DNA of 64,000 nucleotides from positions 9,424,001-9,488,000 of the forward strand of contig NZ_CP072941.1 in assembly GCF_018069625.1 (NCBI RefSeq). The letters are read 5' to 3'. The notes below the pieces were generated by a model. That model ran no database searches and was not told where the DNA came from. It saw nothing but the letters and a program-made list of their open reading frames with translations. The DNA comes from Streptomyces yatensis (GTDB lineage Bacteria; Actinomycetota; Actinomycetes; Streptomycetales; Streptomycetaceae). The position numbers and the translations under genes were made by a program. This document shows positions 57,017 to 64,000 of the stretch, in pieces. The first letter of the stretch is position 1. Every line of letters begins with the position of its first letter.

Positions 57017-57724
57017 GTGGAGAACGTCCCAGAGTGCGCGGAGCCCACGCTCCGGATCAGTCATACCCACTTCCCGGTGGAGACCCTGGGCCCGGGGCGG
57101 CGCCTGGGCATCTGGACCCAGGGCTGCGGCCTGGCCTGCGCCGGCTGTATGTCACGGCACACCTGGGATCCGCTCGGCGGCGCCTCCCGTACGGTCTCGT
57201 CCCTGCTCGGGCTCTGGCGCGAGGCGTTGGCGCGGGGCGCCGACGGGCTGACGGTCAGCGGCGGCGAGCCGCTCGACCAGCCCGCCGCTCTGGAGGCCCT
57301 GCTGGCCGGGGCGGTGCGGGCCCGTGCGGAGGCGACGGCACCGGGCGGCCCGGCGGCGGGCCGTGAGATCGACATCCTCCTCTACACGGGATACGAGCAG
57401 GAGGAAGTGGAGGGCGACGCGGCGCGCTCCGCCGCCGTCGGCCACGCGGATGCGCTGGTGACCGGGCGCTTCCGGGCGGCCGAGCCCACCGCCCTGGTGT
57501 GGCGCGGCTCGGCGAACCAGCGGCTGCGGCCGCGTACGGCGCGGGGGTGGGCGCGCTACCAGGAGCATCTGGCCCGGACGGAGAGCGGGCCGCGTCTGCA
57601 GATGGTCGAGGGGGAGGGCGATGTGCGGCTCTACGGAGTGCCGAGGCGGGGCGAACTGGCCGCGCTGGAGCGCCGGTTGCGGCGGGCGGGGATCACCCTC
57701 ACCGGTGCCAGCTGGCGCCCCTGA
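57017..57724 (+). CDS. Radical SAM / 4Fe-4S single-cluster protein (NrdG-like)
   Basis: This 235-residue protein has the radical SAM motif CGLACAGC (CxxxCxxC) followed by the SAM-binding SGGEPLDQP. It is as short as the NrdG-type activases and lacks extra cluster-binding domains. GTG 57017 has AGGAG upstream (57004-57008) and gives an N-terminus typical of the family. Such proteins are found beside AAA ATPase and vWA genes in actinobacteria, but their substrate is not known. It is transcribed away from the four-gene minus operon and toward the macro-domain gene. Confidence 0.88.
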   Translation: MENVPECAEPTLRISHTHFPVETLGPGRRLGIWTQGCGLACAGCMSRHTWDPLGGASRTVSSLLGLWREALARGADGLTVSGGEPLDQPAALEALLAGAVRARAEATAPGGPAAGREIDILLYTGYEQEEVEGDAARSAAVGHADALVTGRFRAAEPTALVWRGSANQRLRPRTARGWARYQEHLARTESGPRLQMVEGEGDVRLYGVPRRGELAALERRLRRAGITLTGASWRP

Positions 57725-57787
57725 GCGAGAGCGCCCGGCCGGACGGCACGGCGGGCGGCGGGCCCGGCGGGCGCGGCCACAGAGGGT

Positions 57788-57957
57788 CCGCGGCCTCGGT
57801 CGGCTGTGGTCACCGAGTGCCGCCGGTCTCGGTGGGTGGCGGTCACCGAGGGCCGAAGGTCTCGGTTGGTGGCGGTCGCACGGCCCTGAAGGTCTCGGTC
57901 GGTCGTGGTCGCACAACCCCGAAGGTCTCGGTCGGTGGTGGTCACAGCGCGCCGACG
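57788..57957. repeat. 33-bp minisatellite, five copies, between convergent genes
   Basis: The motif CTCGGT recurs at 57795, 57828, 57861, 57894 and 57927, always 33 bp apart; a diverged sixth unit (57960) lies inside the end of the macro-domain gene. The unit reads GAAGGTCTCGGTCGGTGGTG and then GTCGCAC plus spacer. The period is a multiple of three, so readings in all frames stay open. The repeat fills most of the gap between the radical SAM gene and the macro gene. Confidence 0.9.
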
Positions 57958-59108
57958 GCCTCGGCGATCTCCCGGCTGCGGACCACCAAGTGCACCCGCC
58001 AGCGGGCGTCCCGGGCGAGTTCGTCCCGGATCGCCCAGCGCAGCCAGGTCGCGCTGACCGCCGGTGCCAGACCACCCCGGCCCGCGCCGAGCAGCGGAAA
58101 GCAGATGGAGGACAGGGCGGGCTCGTACCGGTCGCGCTCCGCCCGCGCGAGCGCGAAGCACGCGCTGACCGCGCGGGCGATGCTCTCCGGGCGGACCTCG
58201 TACGTATCGTCCCGCGGGGTGGCGACCGCGGCGTGGTAGATCCGCCGGACGCCGCGCGCGGCGAGCGCTCCCGGTGCGGTGGGCACCACCGTGCCCGGCC
58301 GGATAGGCAGCCCCGGGCGGCCGTGGGCGCGCAGCCACCCGGCCAGTTCACGGGCCAGCACATCGTCCACGATCTCCCCGGCGGGGTCGCGTACGGCCGC
58401 TGCCAGGCGCAGCGCGCCGGACACGGTGGGGCGGAAGGTCTTGGACATCTCCAGATAGACGTTCTCCGAGGAGACCAGCACCTCGATGTCCCGCAGCAGT
58501 TCGATGGGCGAGACATGCAGGGTGAACGTGCTCCGCGCGTCCACCGGCACGCTGTCGACCCGCAGCGGAGGCTCCTGACCGGCCCGGCCACTCCGCGCGA
58601 TGGTGCTCTGCCCGGTCGGGCCCGGTCCGCCGGAGGGCTGTGGCCCGGTGCCCGGTCCGGGGCTCTGCCCCGCCGAGCCCGGTTTCCCGGGGAAGGGCGG
58701 AGGCTCCCGCAGGATGGTCAGCACGGCCTCGGTGAGTTGCTGGACGACCTGCGGTTCCTGCTGCTTTCGGAACCGCTCGGGGGTGACTCCGTATACGGCG
58801 GCGGCCATCTTGCGGCGGTCATGGGCGGGCGCGCCCCGGCGGTCGGGGAGCAGTCCGAAGGTGTGGGCCGCGGCCTGGCCGAGCAGATCCCGCTCGCCGA
58901 GGCGCCGTACCGCCTCCCTGAGCAGCGCCTCGATACCGGCCGGGGCGTCGTCGGAGCCATCGCAGAAGCCGCCCGCCACGGCCGCGGCACGCAGCGCCGG
59001 CCGATCGGTCCTGCGCAGATCCGGCAGTCCGGGTCTGCGTATGCCTTTCAGTTCTTCCAGGAGTTGATCGTATGTGGGCGAATTTGACGCAAATGGCTCC
59101 TGACTCAT
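57942..59108 (-). CDS. Divergent macro-domain protein with N-terminal helical domain
   Basis: This protein of about 388 residues has two parts. The first 130 residues form a helical domain that ends in a motif seen in other actinobacterial regulators (AAAVYGVTPERFRKQQEPQV). A Pro/Gly linker follows, then a macro fold: SSENVYLEMSKTF in place of the usual NAAN loop, LPIRPGTVVPT, RIYHAAV and SICFPLLGAGRGGLAP for the second ligand loop. Macro domains bind ADP-ribose or related nucleotides. The ATG at 59108 is preferred to a GTG at 59114. It faces away from the kinase gene and converges on the radical SAM gene. Confidence 0.82.
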   Translation of the reverse strand: MSQEPFASNSPTYDQLLEELKGIRRPGLPDLRRTDRPALRAAAVAGGFCDGSDDAPAGIEALLREAVRRLGERDLLGQAAAHTFGLLPDRRGAPAHDRRKMAAAVYGVTPERFRKQQEPQVVQQLTEAVLTILREPPPFPGKPGSAGQSPGPGTGPQPSGGPGPTGQSTIARSGRAGQEPPLRVDSVPVDARSTFTLHVSPIELLRDIEVLVSSENVYLEMSKTFRPTVSGALRLAAAVRDPAGEIVDDVLARELAGWLRAHGRPGLPIRPGTVVPTAPGALAARGVRRIYHAAVATPRDDTYEVRPESIARAVSACFALARAERDRYEPALSSICFPLLGAGRGGLAPAVSATWLRWAIRDELARDARWRVHLVVRSREIAEAVGAL

Positions 59109-59331
59109 GGTCACCAGGCTAGCGACCGGCCAGGAAAGAGGAAATCGTCCTCTCGGTGGCCGTGCGGTGCCGTGCCGCGGCGGGCTTTGTACCGCCGGTA
59201 ATTCACGCCGTGCTGGAACAGATTTCCGATTTCCCGGGTTCCGCTTTCTTGATCCACGGCCCGGCGGCCCCCTGCCGCCGCTCTCGCCGCCATTGAATCC
59301 GAACCGCCCACCCGTTCACGAGGTGACCTTT

Positions 59332-61920
59332 GTGACCCATCCGCACGAGCAGCCGCCCCCCACGGAATCCGAGGACGACGAGGACTACGGGGCCTACGGG
59401 GCTTACGGGGACGACGAGCGATACGCAGCCCACGGGGACCACGGATACCACCGGGACCAAGCGGAGCCCGAAGAGCGGCGCGCCCACGACGCCGGGCCGC
59501 CGCCCACCGAACACGAGGAGCCGCCTCCGTCGGCGGCGACCACGACGGTCGGGCCCACCGAACACGAGGAGCCGCCTCCGTCGGCGGCCGCCACGATGGC
59601 CGGGCCCACCGAGGACGAGCTCCTCTCGGCGGCGCCCGCGCAGGTCGCGCACGGGGGTCGCGACCTGCGCGGGGACACCGGAGCGCTGCCGGTCTCGCTG
59701 CGCGGCCGGTTCCGCCTGAGAGCCGTGCTGCGCCGCCCCGACCATCCGCACCAGGCGGCCGTCTACCGCGTCGAGGACGAGCGCGGCAGCCATATCCTCA
59801 AGTGGTACCACCGCGGCCACGCCCCGGACCGCCGGGTGTGGGAGCTGCTGCGGGACCGGCCGCGCCGGCACCTGACCCACTTCACCGAGACCGGCGACAC
59901 CGGGGCCGACGGCCATCCGTACGACCTGGCGCCCTCCTACGGCGAGACCGACCTGGCCGGATATCTGAGGGACAACCCCGGCCCGGCCGACCCCGTGCTC
60001 ATCCACAGCGTCGTACGGCAGCTGCACGAGGCCCTCACCACCCTGCACGAACTGAACATCGTCCACCGGGACATCAGCCCGGCCAACATCGTGCTCGGCA
60101 GCCTCGACCCGGCCGCCCCGGACCTCGTGCTCGTCGACTTCGCCGTCTCCGCCCACGAACCCGCCGAGCGCTACACCCGCGACGAGCGCTGGGTCGGCAC
60201 CGCCCTCTATATGTCCCCGCAGGCGTCGCTGCGCCACCAGCTGATCCACCCGCCCGCCGACTGGTGGTCGCTCGGCATGATCGTCGCCGAGATGGCCGGT
60301 GGGCGCCATCCCGTGCGGTTCACCGACAACGACTTCGTCCGGGAGGAGATCAGCTCCCGCGCCCCGGATCTGTCCCTGGTCACCGACCACCGGCTGCGGC
60401 TGCTGTGCATGGGGCTGCTCACCCGCGACCCCGACCACCGCTGGGGAACCGACGAGGTGGCGCAGTGGCTGGTGGGCGGCTCGCCACCGATCGCCCCCTG
60501 GGAGGCGGGCACGGCACCCGGCGCCTCGGACCCGGAAGACGCCCCGGGCATCGAGCCGTTCGCCTTCCTCGACGAGCACTACACCAGGCCGAAGCAGCTG
60601 GCCAGGGCGTTCAGCGAGAACTGGCGGCCCGCCCGGCAGCTACTCTCCCGGCGGCGCGGCCGGGGCGAATTCACCCGCTGGCTACGGCAGTTCGAGGGCG
60701 CACCGGACCGCGATGCCGGTGAACTGGCGGCGCTGCTGGACCTCCTGGAGCCGCAGCACCCCGCGGCTGGGCCACGTGAGCCGAAGCCGGTCACGATGGT
60801 GCGGCTGATCTCCTGGCTCGGCCCCACCCTCGACGCGTCCTACCGCGGGGTGCCGCTGGACCACGCGGGGCTGGGGGAGTTGCTGCGTGAGGCCGGGCGC
60901 GGCGATGAGTTCGCCCTCTCCGTCGTGGCGGACCTGCGGGACCACACCATCCTGCCGCTGCTGGACTCACGGCCCGGCGGCGATGGGCTCGCCGAGGTGC
61001 AGCAGCGCTGGCTGACGGCCCGCTCCCGCTGGCAGCACACCGTCGACGAGGTGCTCCACGAGTCGCCGTGGCTGCGCGACCGCCGCGCCGAGGTGCGCGC
61101 CGCCACCCGGCTCGACCGCTCCCGGCTCGCCGCCCTCCTGTCGCTCGCCGTCGCCCCCACCGCGCACCGGCGCAGGCTCCGGGAGCGCACCGCCCGCGTC
61201 CAGGCCTCGCTGCCACAACCGGTGGCCTGGTACGGACGGCTGGTGCGCGACCCCGACGATCTGGTGCGGCTGCAACTGGCCGAATGGCTGGGGGGATTCG
61301 CCGAGCAGGAGTCCTCGGAGACGCAGGGGCGGCTCGAGGGCGAGCGCGCCCTGCTGCGCCAGGAGCGGGACCTGGACGTGGCCACGCTGTGGGTGCGCAG
61401 ACAGGACATGCTGCCCACCCTCGGCTGGGCCCTCGGCGGAGCCGTCGCCTTCGTCTTCCCGTGGATCTTCGTGATCGGCCTGGGCGATCTGGTGGGATGG
61501 CCCGCCCAGCGCGCGGTGGTGACGGCGTGGATGCTGGCCGTCCCGGCGGCCGCCGCCGTCCTGGCCCTGGAGCTGTGGACGGCGTTCCGCATCGGCAGCC
61601 CCGGCTACCACCCGGACCGGTCCCTGGCCGGGCTGCTGATCGACCGTGCGCTGCCGGTGGCCCGGTTCATCCGCCGCCCCGGCTCCCGCTTCCCCGTCCA
61701 GGGCCTGCTGATCCTCCCGGTCATCGCCCTGTTGTGGGCCACCGTGGCCTACGCCCCCTGGGTGTGGCCGCTGGCCACGGTGGCCGTCCTCGTCTGGTGG
61801 ACCTGGCACCGGCTGCGGTGCTGGCGCCGCTACGTGGCCGAGCTGCGCGGCCGGGACGAACGGCACCGCCCCGGCTACCCGAGGGCGGCCGCCCCGCCGA
61901 CTCCAGGGAGCCTCACATGA
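59332..61920 (+). CDS. Membrane-anchored serine/threonine protein kinase
   Basis: This 862-residue protein begins with about 110 disordered acidic residues containing two 17-residue repeats (PTEHEEPPPSAA...). The kinase domain follows: Lys157 (ILKWYH), HRDISPANI (D247), DFA instead of DFG (D269), TALYMSPQA in the activation loop and DWWSLG. The acid, Asn and Lys are intact, so it should be active. The C-terminal half is helical and has four membrane helices in the last 180 residues. GTG 59332 has GAGGTG upstream. It overlaps the next gene as ATGA. Unlike common PknB kinases it has no extracellular PASTA repeats. Confidence 0.9.
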   Translation: MTHPHEQPPPTESEDDEDYGAYGAYGDDERYAAHGDHGYHRDQAEPEERRAHDAGPPPTEHEEPPPSAATTTVGPTEHEEPPPSAAATMAGPTEDELLSAAPAQVAHGGRDLRGDTGALPVSLRGRFRLRAVLRRPDHPHQAAVYRVEDERGSHILKWYHRGHAPDRRVWELLRDRPRRHLTHFTETGDTGADGHPYDLAPSYGETDLAGYLRDNPGPADPVLIHSVVRQLHEALTTLHELNIVHRDISPANIVLGSLDPAAPDLVLVDFAVSAHEPAERYTRDERWVGTALYMSPQASLRHQLIHPPADWWSLGMIVAEMAGGRHPVRFTDNDFVREEISSRAPDLSLVTDHRLRLLCMGLLTRDPDHRWGTDEVAQWLVGGSPPIAPWEAGTAPGASDPEDAPGIEPFAFLDEHYTRPKQLARAFSENWRPARQLLSRRRGRGEFTRWLRQFEGAPDRDAGELAALLDLLEPQHPAAGPREPKPVTMVRLISWLGPTLDASYRGVPLDHAGLGELLREAGRGDEFALSVVADLRDHTILPLLDSRPGGDGLAEVQQRWLTARSRWQHTVDEVLHESPWLRDRRAEVRAATRLDRSRLAALLSLAVAPTAHRRRLRERTARVQASLPQPVAWYGRLVRDPDDLVRLQLAEWLGGFAEQESSETQGRLEGERALLRQERDLDVATLWVRRQDMLPTLGWALGGAVAFVFPWIFVIGLGDLVGWPAQRAVVTAWMLAVPAAAAVLALELWTAFRIGSPGYHPDRSLAGLLIDRALPVARFIRRPGSRFPVQGLLILPVIALLWATVAYAPWVWPLATVAVLVWWTWHRLRCWRRYVAELRGRDERHRPGYPRAAAPPTPGSLT
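59504..59635 (+). repeat. 51-bp coding repeats in kinase N-terminus
   Basis: Two copies of a 51-bp unit encoding PTEHEEPPPSAA plus five residues are followed by a degenerate third copy (PTEDELLSAAP). They lie in the disordered leader of the kinase. Confidence 0.8.
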
Positions 61921-63572
61921 GTTCAGGACAGGCCATTGCCGGCATCGGCGATGTGATGCCCGATGTGTACTTCCCCCCGCCGCCGACCGTCGAGACCCTC
62001 CATCACACGGTCCCCGACACCGTCACCAACACCGTCCCGCACACCGGGGTGTCGCACGACGCGGTCCATGGCACCGGGCTGACGGACCACCTCGGCACCC
62101 AGGCCGGGCAGCACCTCGCCGACGCCGTGCACCAGACCACCGGCCATGCGCTGAACGCCGCCATGGACCAGCTGCACGACCTGATGGTGCCCGCCCTGAT
62201 CGGCCTCGGCTCGCTCAGCGGGGCGCTGCTCGTCGGCCGCGCCACCATGGCAGGGGCGCAGGTGCTCGCGGCCGCCGCCATCCGGGCCGCCGAGGACCAG
62301 GCCGCTTTGCGTCAGCGGCAGTTGGACGCCCGGCAGGCCGCCGCGTGCTGGCGGGACGCCGCCTTCGCGGCCGTCCGGGCCAACGCCCGCATCGACACCC
62401 TGCGCGCGCGGATACGGCGGGCCGGCCCCGACGGGCCACCGGAACCGCCCGACCTGCCACCGCCGTTGACCCTGGCGGGCAAGAAGCTGGACGAGGCATG
62501 GCGGCAACTGGCCGAGACCGACCACCGGTTGCGCCACGCGGAGGCCGCCTACGCACGGGCCACCATGGAGGCGGCCGCCCGCCCGGTGACCGGAGCGCAT
62601 CCCGAGCACACCGGCTGGCACGCGACCCTGCGCGCCCGCCGCCGCCGGGCGCTGGAGGCGTACGAGGAGGCCGCCACCGAAGCCGAGGCGCGCGGTGCGC
62701 TGCCGCAGCCGCCGCCCGCCGCCACCGTGGCCCCCACCGAGGAGGAGGTGCTGCGGCTGGGCGCGGACCTGCTGGCCATGCTTCCGCGGAATGTGTCGGC
62801 GGCCGACTACCGGCTGGTGGAGGAGAGGGTCACCGTCGCCGCGGAGGTCGCCGCCCGGCGCCCCGCCGCGGCCAAGCGCCATCTGCGGGAAGCCGCCGGG
62901 TTCGCCGAGCGGATGACCCGCGACGCCGAGCGGCGGCAGGAGACCGAGGAGTGGGCCGCCCAGCAGCTCGCCTTCCTCCGCGACGACCACCCCGGAACTC
63001 CCCGTGACGACCAGCCCGGCACCCCCGTTCCGCTGCCCGATGCCACGGCGGAGATCGCGGTCCTGGAGCGCTTTCTGTACCAGGGCGGGACGCTGGCGGA
63101 GGCCGAGCGTGTGCGCGTCGCGGCCCGCGTCGGCGAGCGGGTCGACGTGTATCAGCGGATGTACGCCACGGAGGTGATCCGCGCGGCGGTCCGGCGGTCG
63201 CAGCCCGAGACGGCCGGATGCACCACCTCCGGAGCGGTGCAGATCATCGACTGGACCCCGCCGGGCTGGGGGGAGGAGCACTGGCTCCGCGTCAGCGTGG
63301 AGGCCGGGGGCGCCGCCCGGGTCGCCACCATGCACCGCGAGCGCGACCCCGCCGAGGAGACCGACGACGATCTGGACCTCGACTGGCAGCGGTGCCACGA
63401 GGCCCCCGAGCATCTGGGGAAGCTGTGCGAGCTGACCGAACGGGCCGGGCTCAGCGTCCCGTTCGACTTCGGCGAGCTGCCCGCACGACCCGTCCGGCGC
63501 ATGGGGGACCGGCCCGCTCGGAACCACACCGGACCCAAGGCCCGCCACCGTGACCAGGAGAGGAAGTCATGA
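61917..63572 (+). CDS. Hypothetical coiled-coil protein with one membrane segment
   Basis: This 551-residue protein has a His/Thr-rich N-terminus (about residues 1-85), a hydrophobic segment (about 90-112, VPALIGLGSLSGALLVGRAT), then long Ala/Arg/Glu-rich coiled coils (115-400), and a C-terminal globular part with IIDWTPPGWGEEHWLRVSVE. No known domain was recognised. It is coupled by ATGA overlaps to the kinase upstream and the ATPase downstream, so the three products are probably made together and may form one complex or substrate chain. Confidence 0.82.
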   Translation: MSSGQAIAGIGDVMPDVYFPPPPTVETLHHTVPDTVTNTVPHTGVSHDAVHGTGLTDHLGTQAGQHLADAVHQTTGHALNAAMDQLHDLMVPALIGLGSLSGALLVGRATMAGAQVLAAAAIRAAEDQAALRQRQLDARQAAACWRDAAFAAVRANARIDTLRARIRRAGPDGPPEPPDLPPPLTLAGKKLDEAWRQLAETDHRLRHAEAAYARATMEAAARPVTGAHPEHTGWHATLRARRRRALEAYEEAATEAEARGALPQPPPAATVAPTEEEVLRLGADLLAMLPRNVSAADYRLVEERVTVAAEVAARRPAAAKRHLREAAGFAERMTRDAERRQETEEWAAQQLAFLRDDHPGTPRDDQPGTPVPLPDATAEIAVLERFLYQGGTLAEAERVRVAARVGERVDVYQRMYATEVIRAAVRRSQPETAGCTTSGAVQIIDWTPPGWGEEHWLRVSVEAGGAARVATMHRERDPAEETDDDLDLDWQRCHEAPEHLGKLCELTERAGLSVPFDFGELPARPVRRMGDRPARNHTGPKARHRDQERKS

Positions 63573-64000
63573 CCGAGCCGGTGACGTCCCCGGGCCGCGA
63601 CGACCGCAGGCTCCCGGCCTTCGCCGAGGAGCTGGTCGGCACGCTCGGCGTCCAGTCCCAGTACGTCCTGCACGGCAGCATCCGGGACATCCACCTCGTC
63701 CGCCACGACAAGGACCCCGACGAGGGCGGCCCCGAGGCCACGTACGACGCCCATCACACCCTCACCGAGGTCCTGTGGAACGCCCTGTGGCAGGAGGGCT
63801 ACGAGGCGCTGATCCGCTTCGACATCGCGGACGGCTTCACCGTCGTCGTGGGCCCTGCGGCCCAGGAGATCCGCGAGCTGCTGCACGGGCGGGACGCCGC
63901 CAGGCCCGGGCGCGCCCGGCGCGCCGACACCCCCGTCCACCTGGCCGACGCGGAGCGGACGCTGCGCGACATCATCACCGGCTGGAAGCAGCAGGGGCGG
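63569..64000 (+). CDS. Probable AAA-family ATPase, N-terminal part (runs off the window)
   Basis: Only the first 144 residues are present. The segment AFAEELVGTLGVQSQYVLHG, then SIRDIHL, matches the start of a group of bacterial AAA ATPases that begin with a Y-x-L-x-G-x-x-x-D element; the Walker motifs would be beyond the edge, so the assignment is provisional. ATG 63569 overlaps the previous stop as ATGA, making it the third gene of the kinase operon. A ring ATPase would supply the NTP-driven element of the locus. Confidence 0.7.
   Translation, partial: MTEPVTSPGRDDRRLPAFAEELVGTLGVQSQYVLHGSIRDIHLVRHDKDPDEGGPEATYDAHHTLTEVLWNALWQEGYEALIRFDIADGFTVVVGPAAQEIRELLHGRDAARPGRARRADTPVHLADAERTLRDIITGWKQQGR

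Noticed and set aside
57788..57957. 33-bp repeats as a CRISPR array.
   Set aside because: There are no unique spacers; the copies are contiguous tandem repeats without palindromic structure.

Overview
The window is very GC-rich actinobacterial DNA, almost certainly from a Streptomyces: GC-ending codons dominate, GTG and TTG starts are common, genes overlap as ATGA, and TTA codons are rare. Its centrepiece is the second half of an ansamycin biosynthetic cluster. The diagnostic set is a modular type I polyketide synthase (PKS) that ends without a thioesterase, an arylamine N-acetyltransferase-like amide synthase (RifF type), and a full 3-amino-5-hydroxybenzoate (AHBA) cassette (rifK, rifL, rifM, rifJ, rifN, rifG types). 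No rRNA, tRNA, CRISPR array or insertion sequence was recognised.

Layout. 1-30867: five collinear PKS genes on the + strand (the first lacks its start). In order they hold AT(malonyl)-KR(dead)-ACP; KS-AT(VASH type)-DH-ER-KR-ACP; KS-AT(malonyl)-DH-KR-ACP; KS-AT(methylmalonyl)-DH-ER-KR-ACP, interrupted by a one-base frameshift; and KS-AT(methylmalonyl)-ACP plus KS-AT(malonyl)-DH-KR-ACP. 30919-34269: amide synthase, luciferase-like flavin monooxygenase, cytochrome P450. 34251-45277: genes without an obvious ansamycin role, namely an alkylation-repair group (ogt, 2OG oxygenase, alkB), a PAS/GAF/SpoIIE-like regulator, a secreted S1 protease, a thioredoxin-reductase-like flavoprotein, two Met/His-rich membrane proteins, a sigma factor and a small membrane protein. 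45399-51260: the AHBA cassette. 51372-52196: a MerR regulator.

Reading the modules by collinearity gives an ansa chain with a C2=C3 alkene, a methyl at C4, an unreduced ketone at C5, a methyl at C6, a C8=C9 alkene, an unusual side chain at C10 and a retained ketone at C13. A luciferase-like monooxygenase next to such a ketone fits the Baeyer-Villiger-modified hygrocin/divergolide ansamycins. This product assignment is an inference. TTA codons in two PKS genes, rifM and rifN suggest bldA-dependent expression.

52271-64000 holds a different, poorly described locus: a cysteine-hydrolase-fold protein lacking its catalytic Cys and fused to two membrane helices, a four-helix membrane protein, a vWA-type lipoprotein, a small soluble protein, a radical SAM protein, a divergent macro-domain protein, a membrane-anchored Ser/Thr kinase, a coiled-coil membrane protein and the start of what looks like an AAA-type ATPase. 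The genes form two tightly coupled divergent groups plus the macro gene. The architecture resembles multi-component NTP-dependent conflict or stress systems. It is the best candidate here for an undescribed system.
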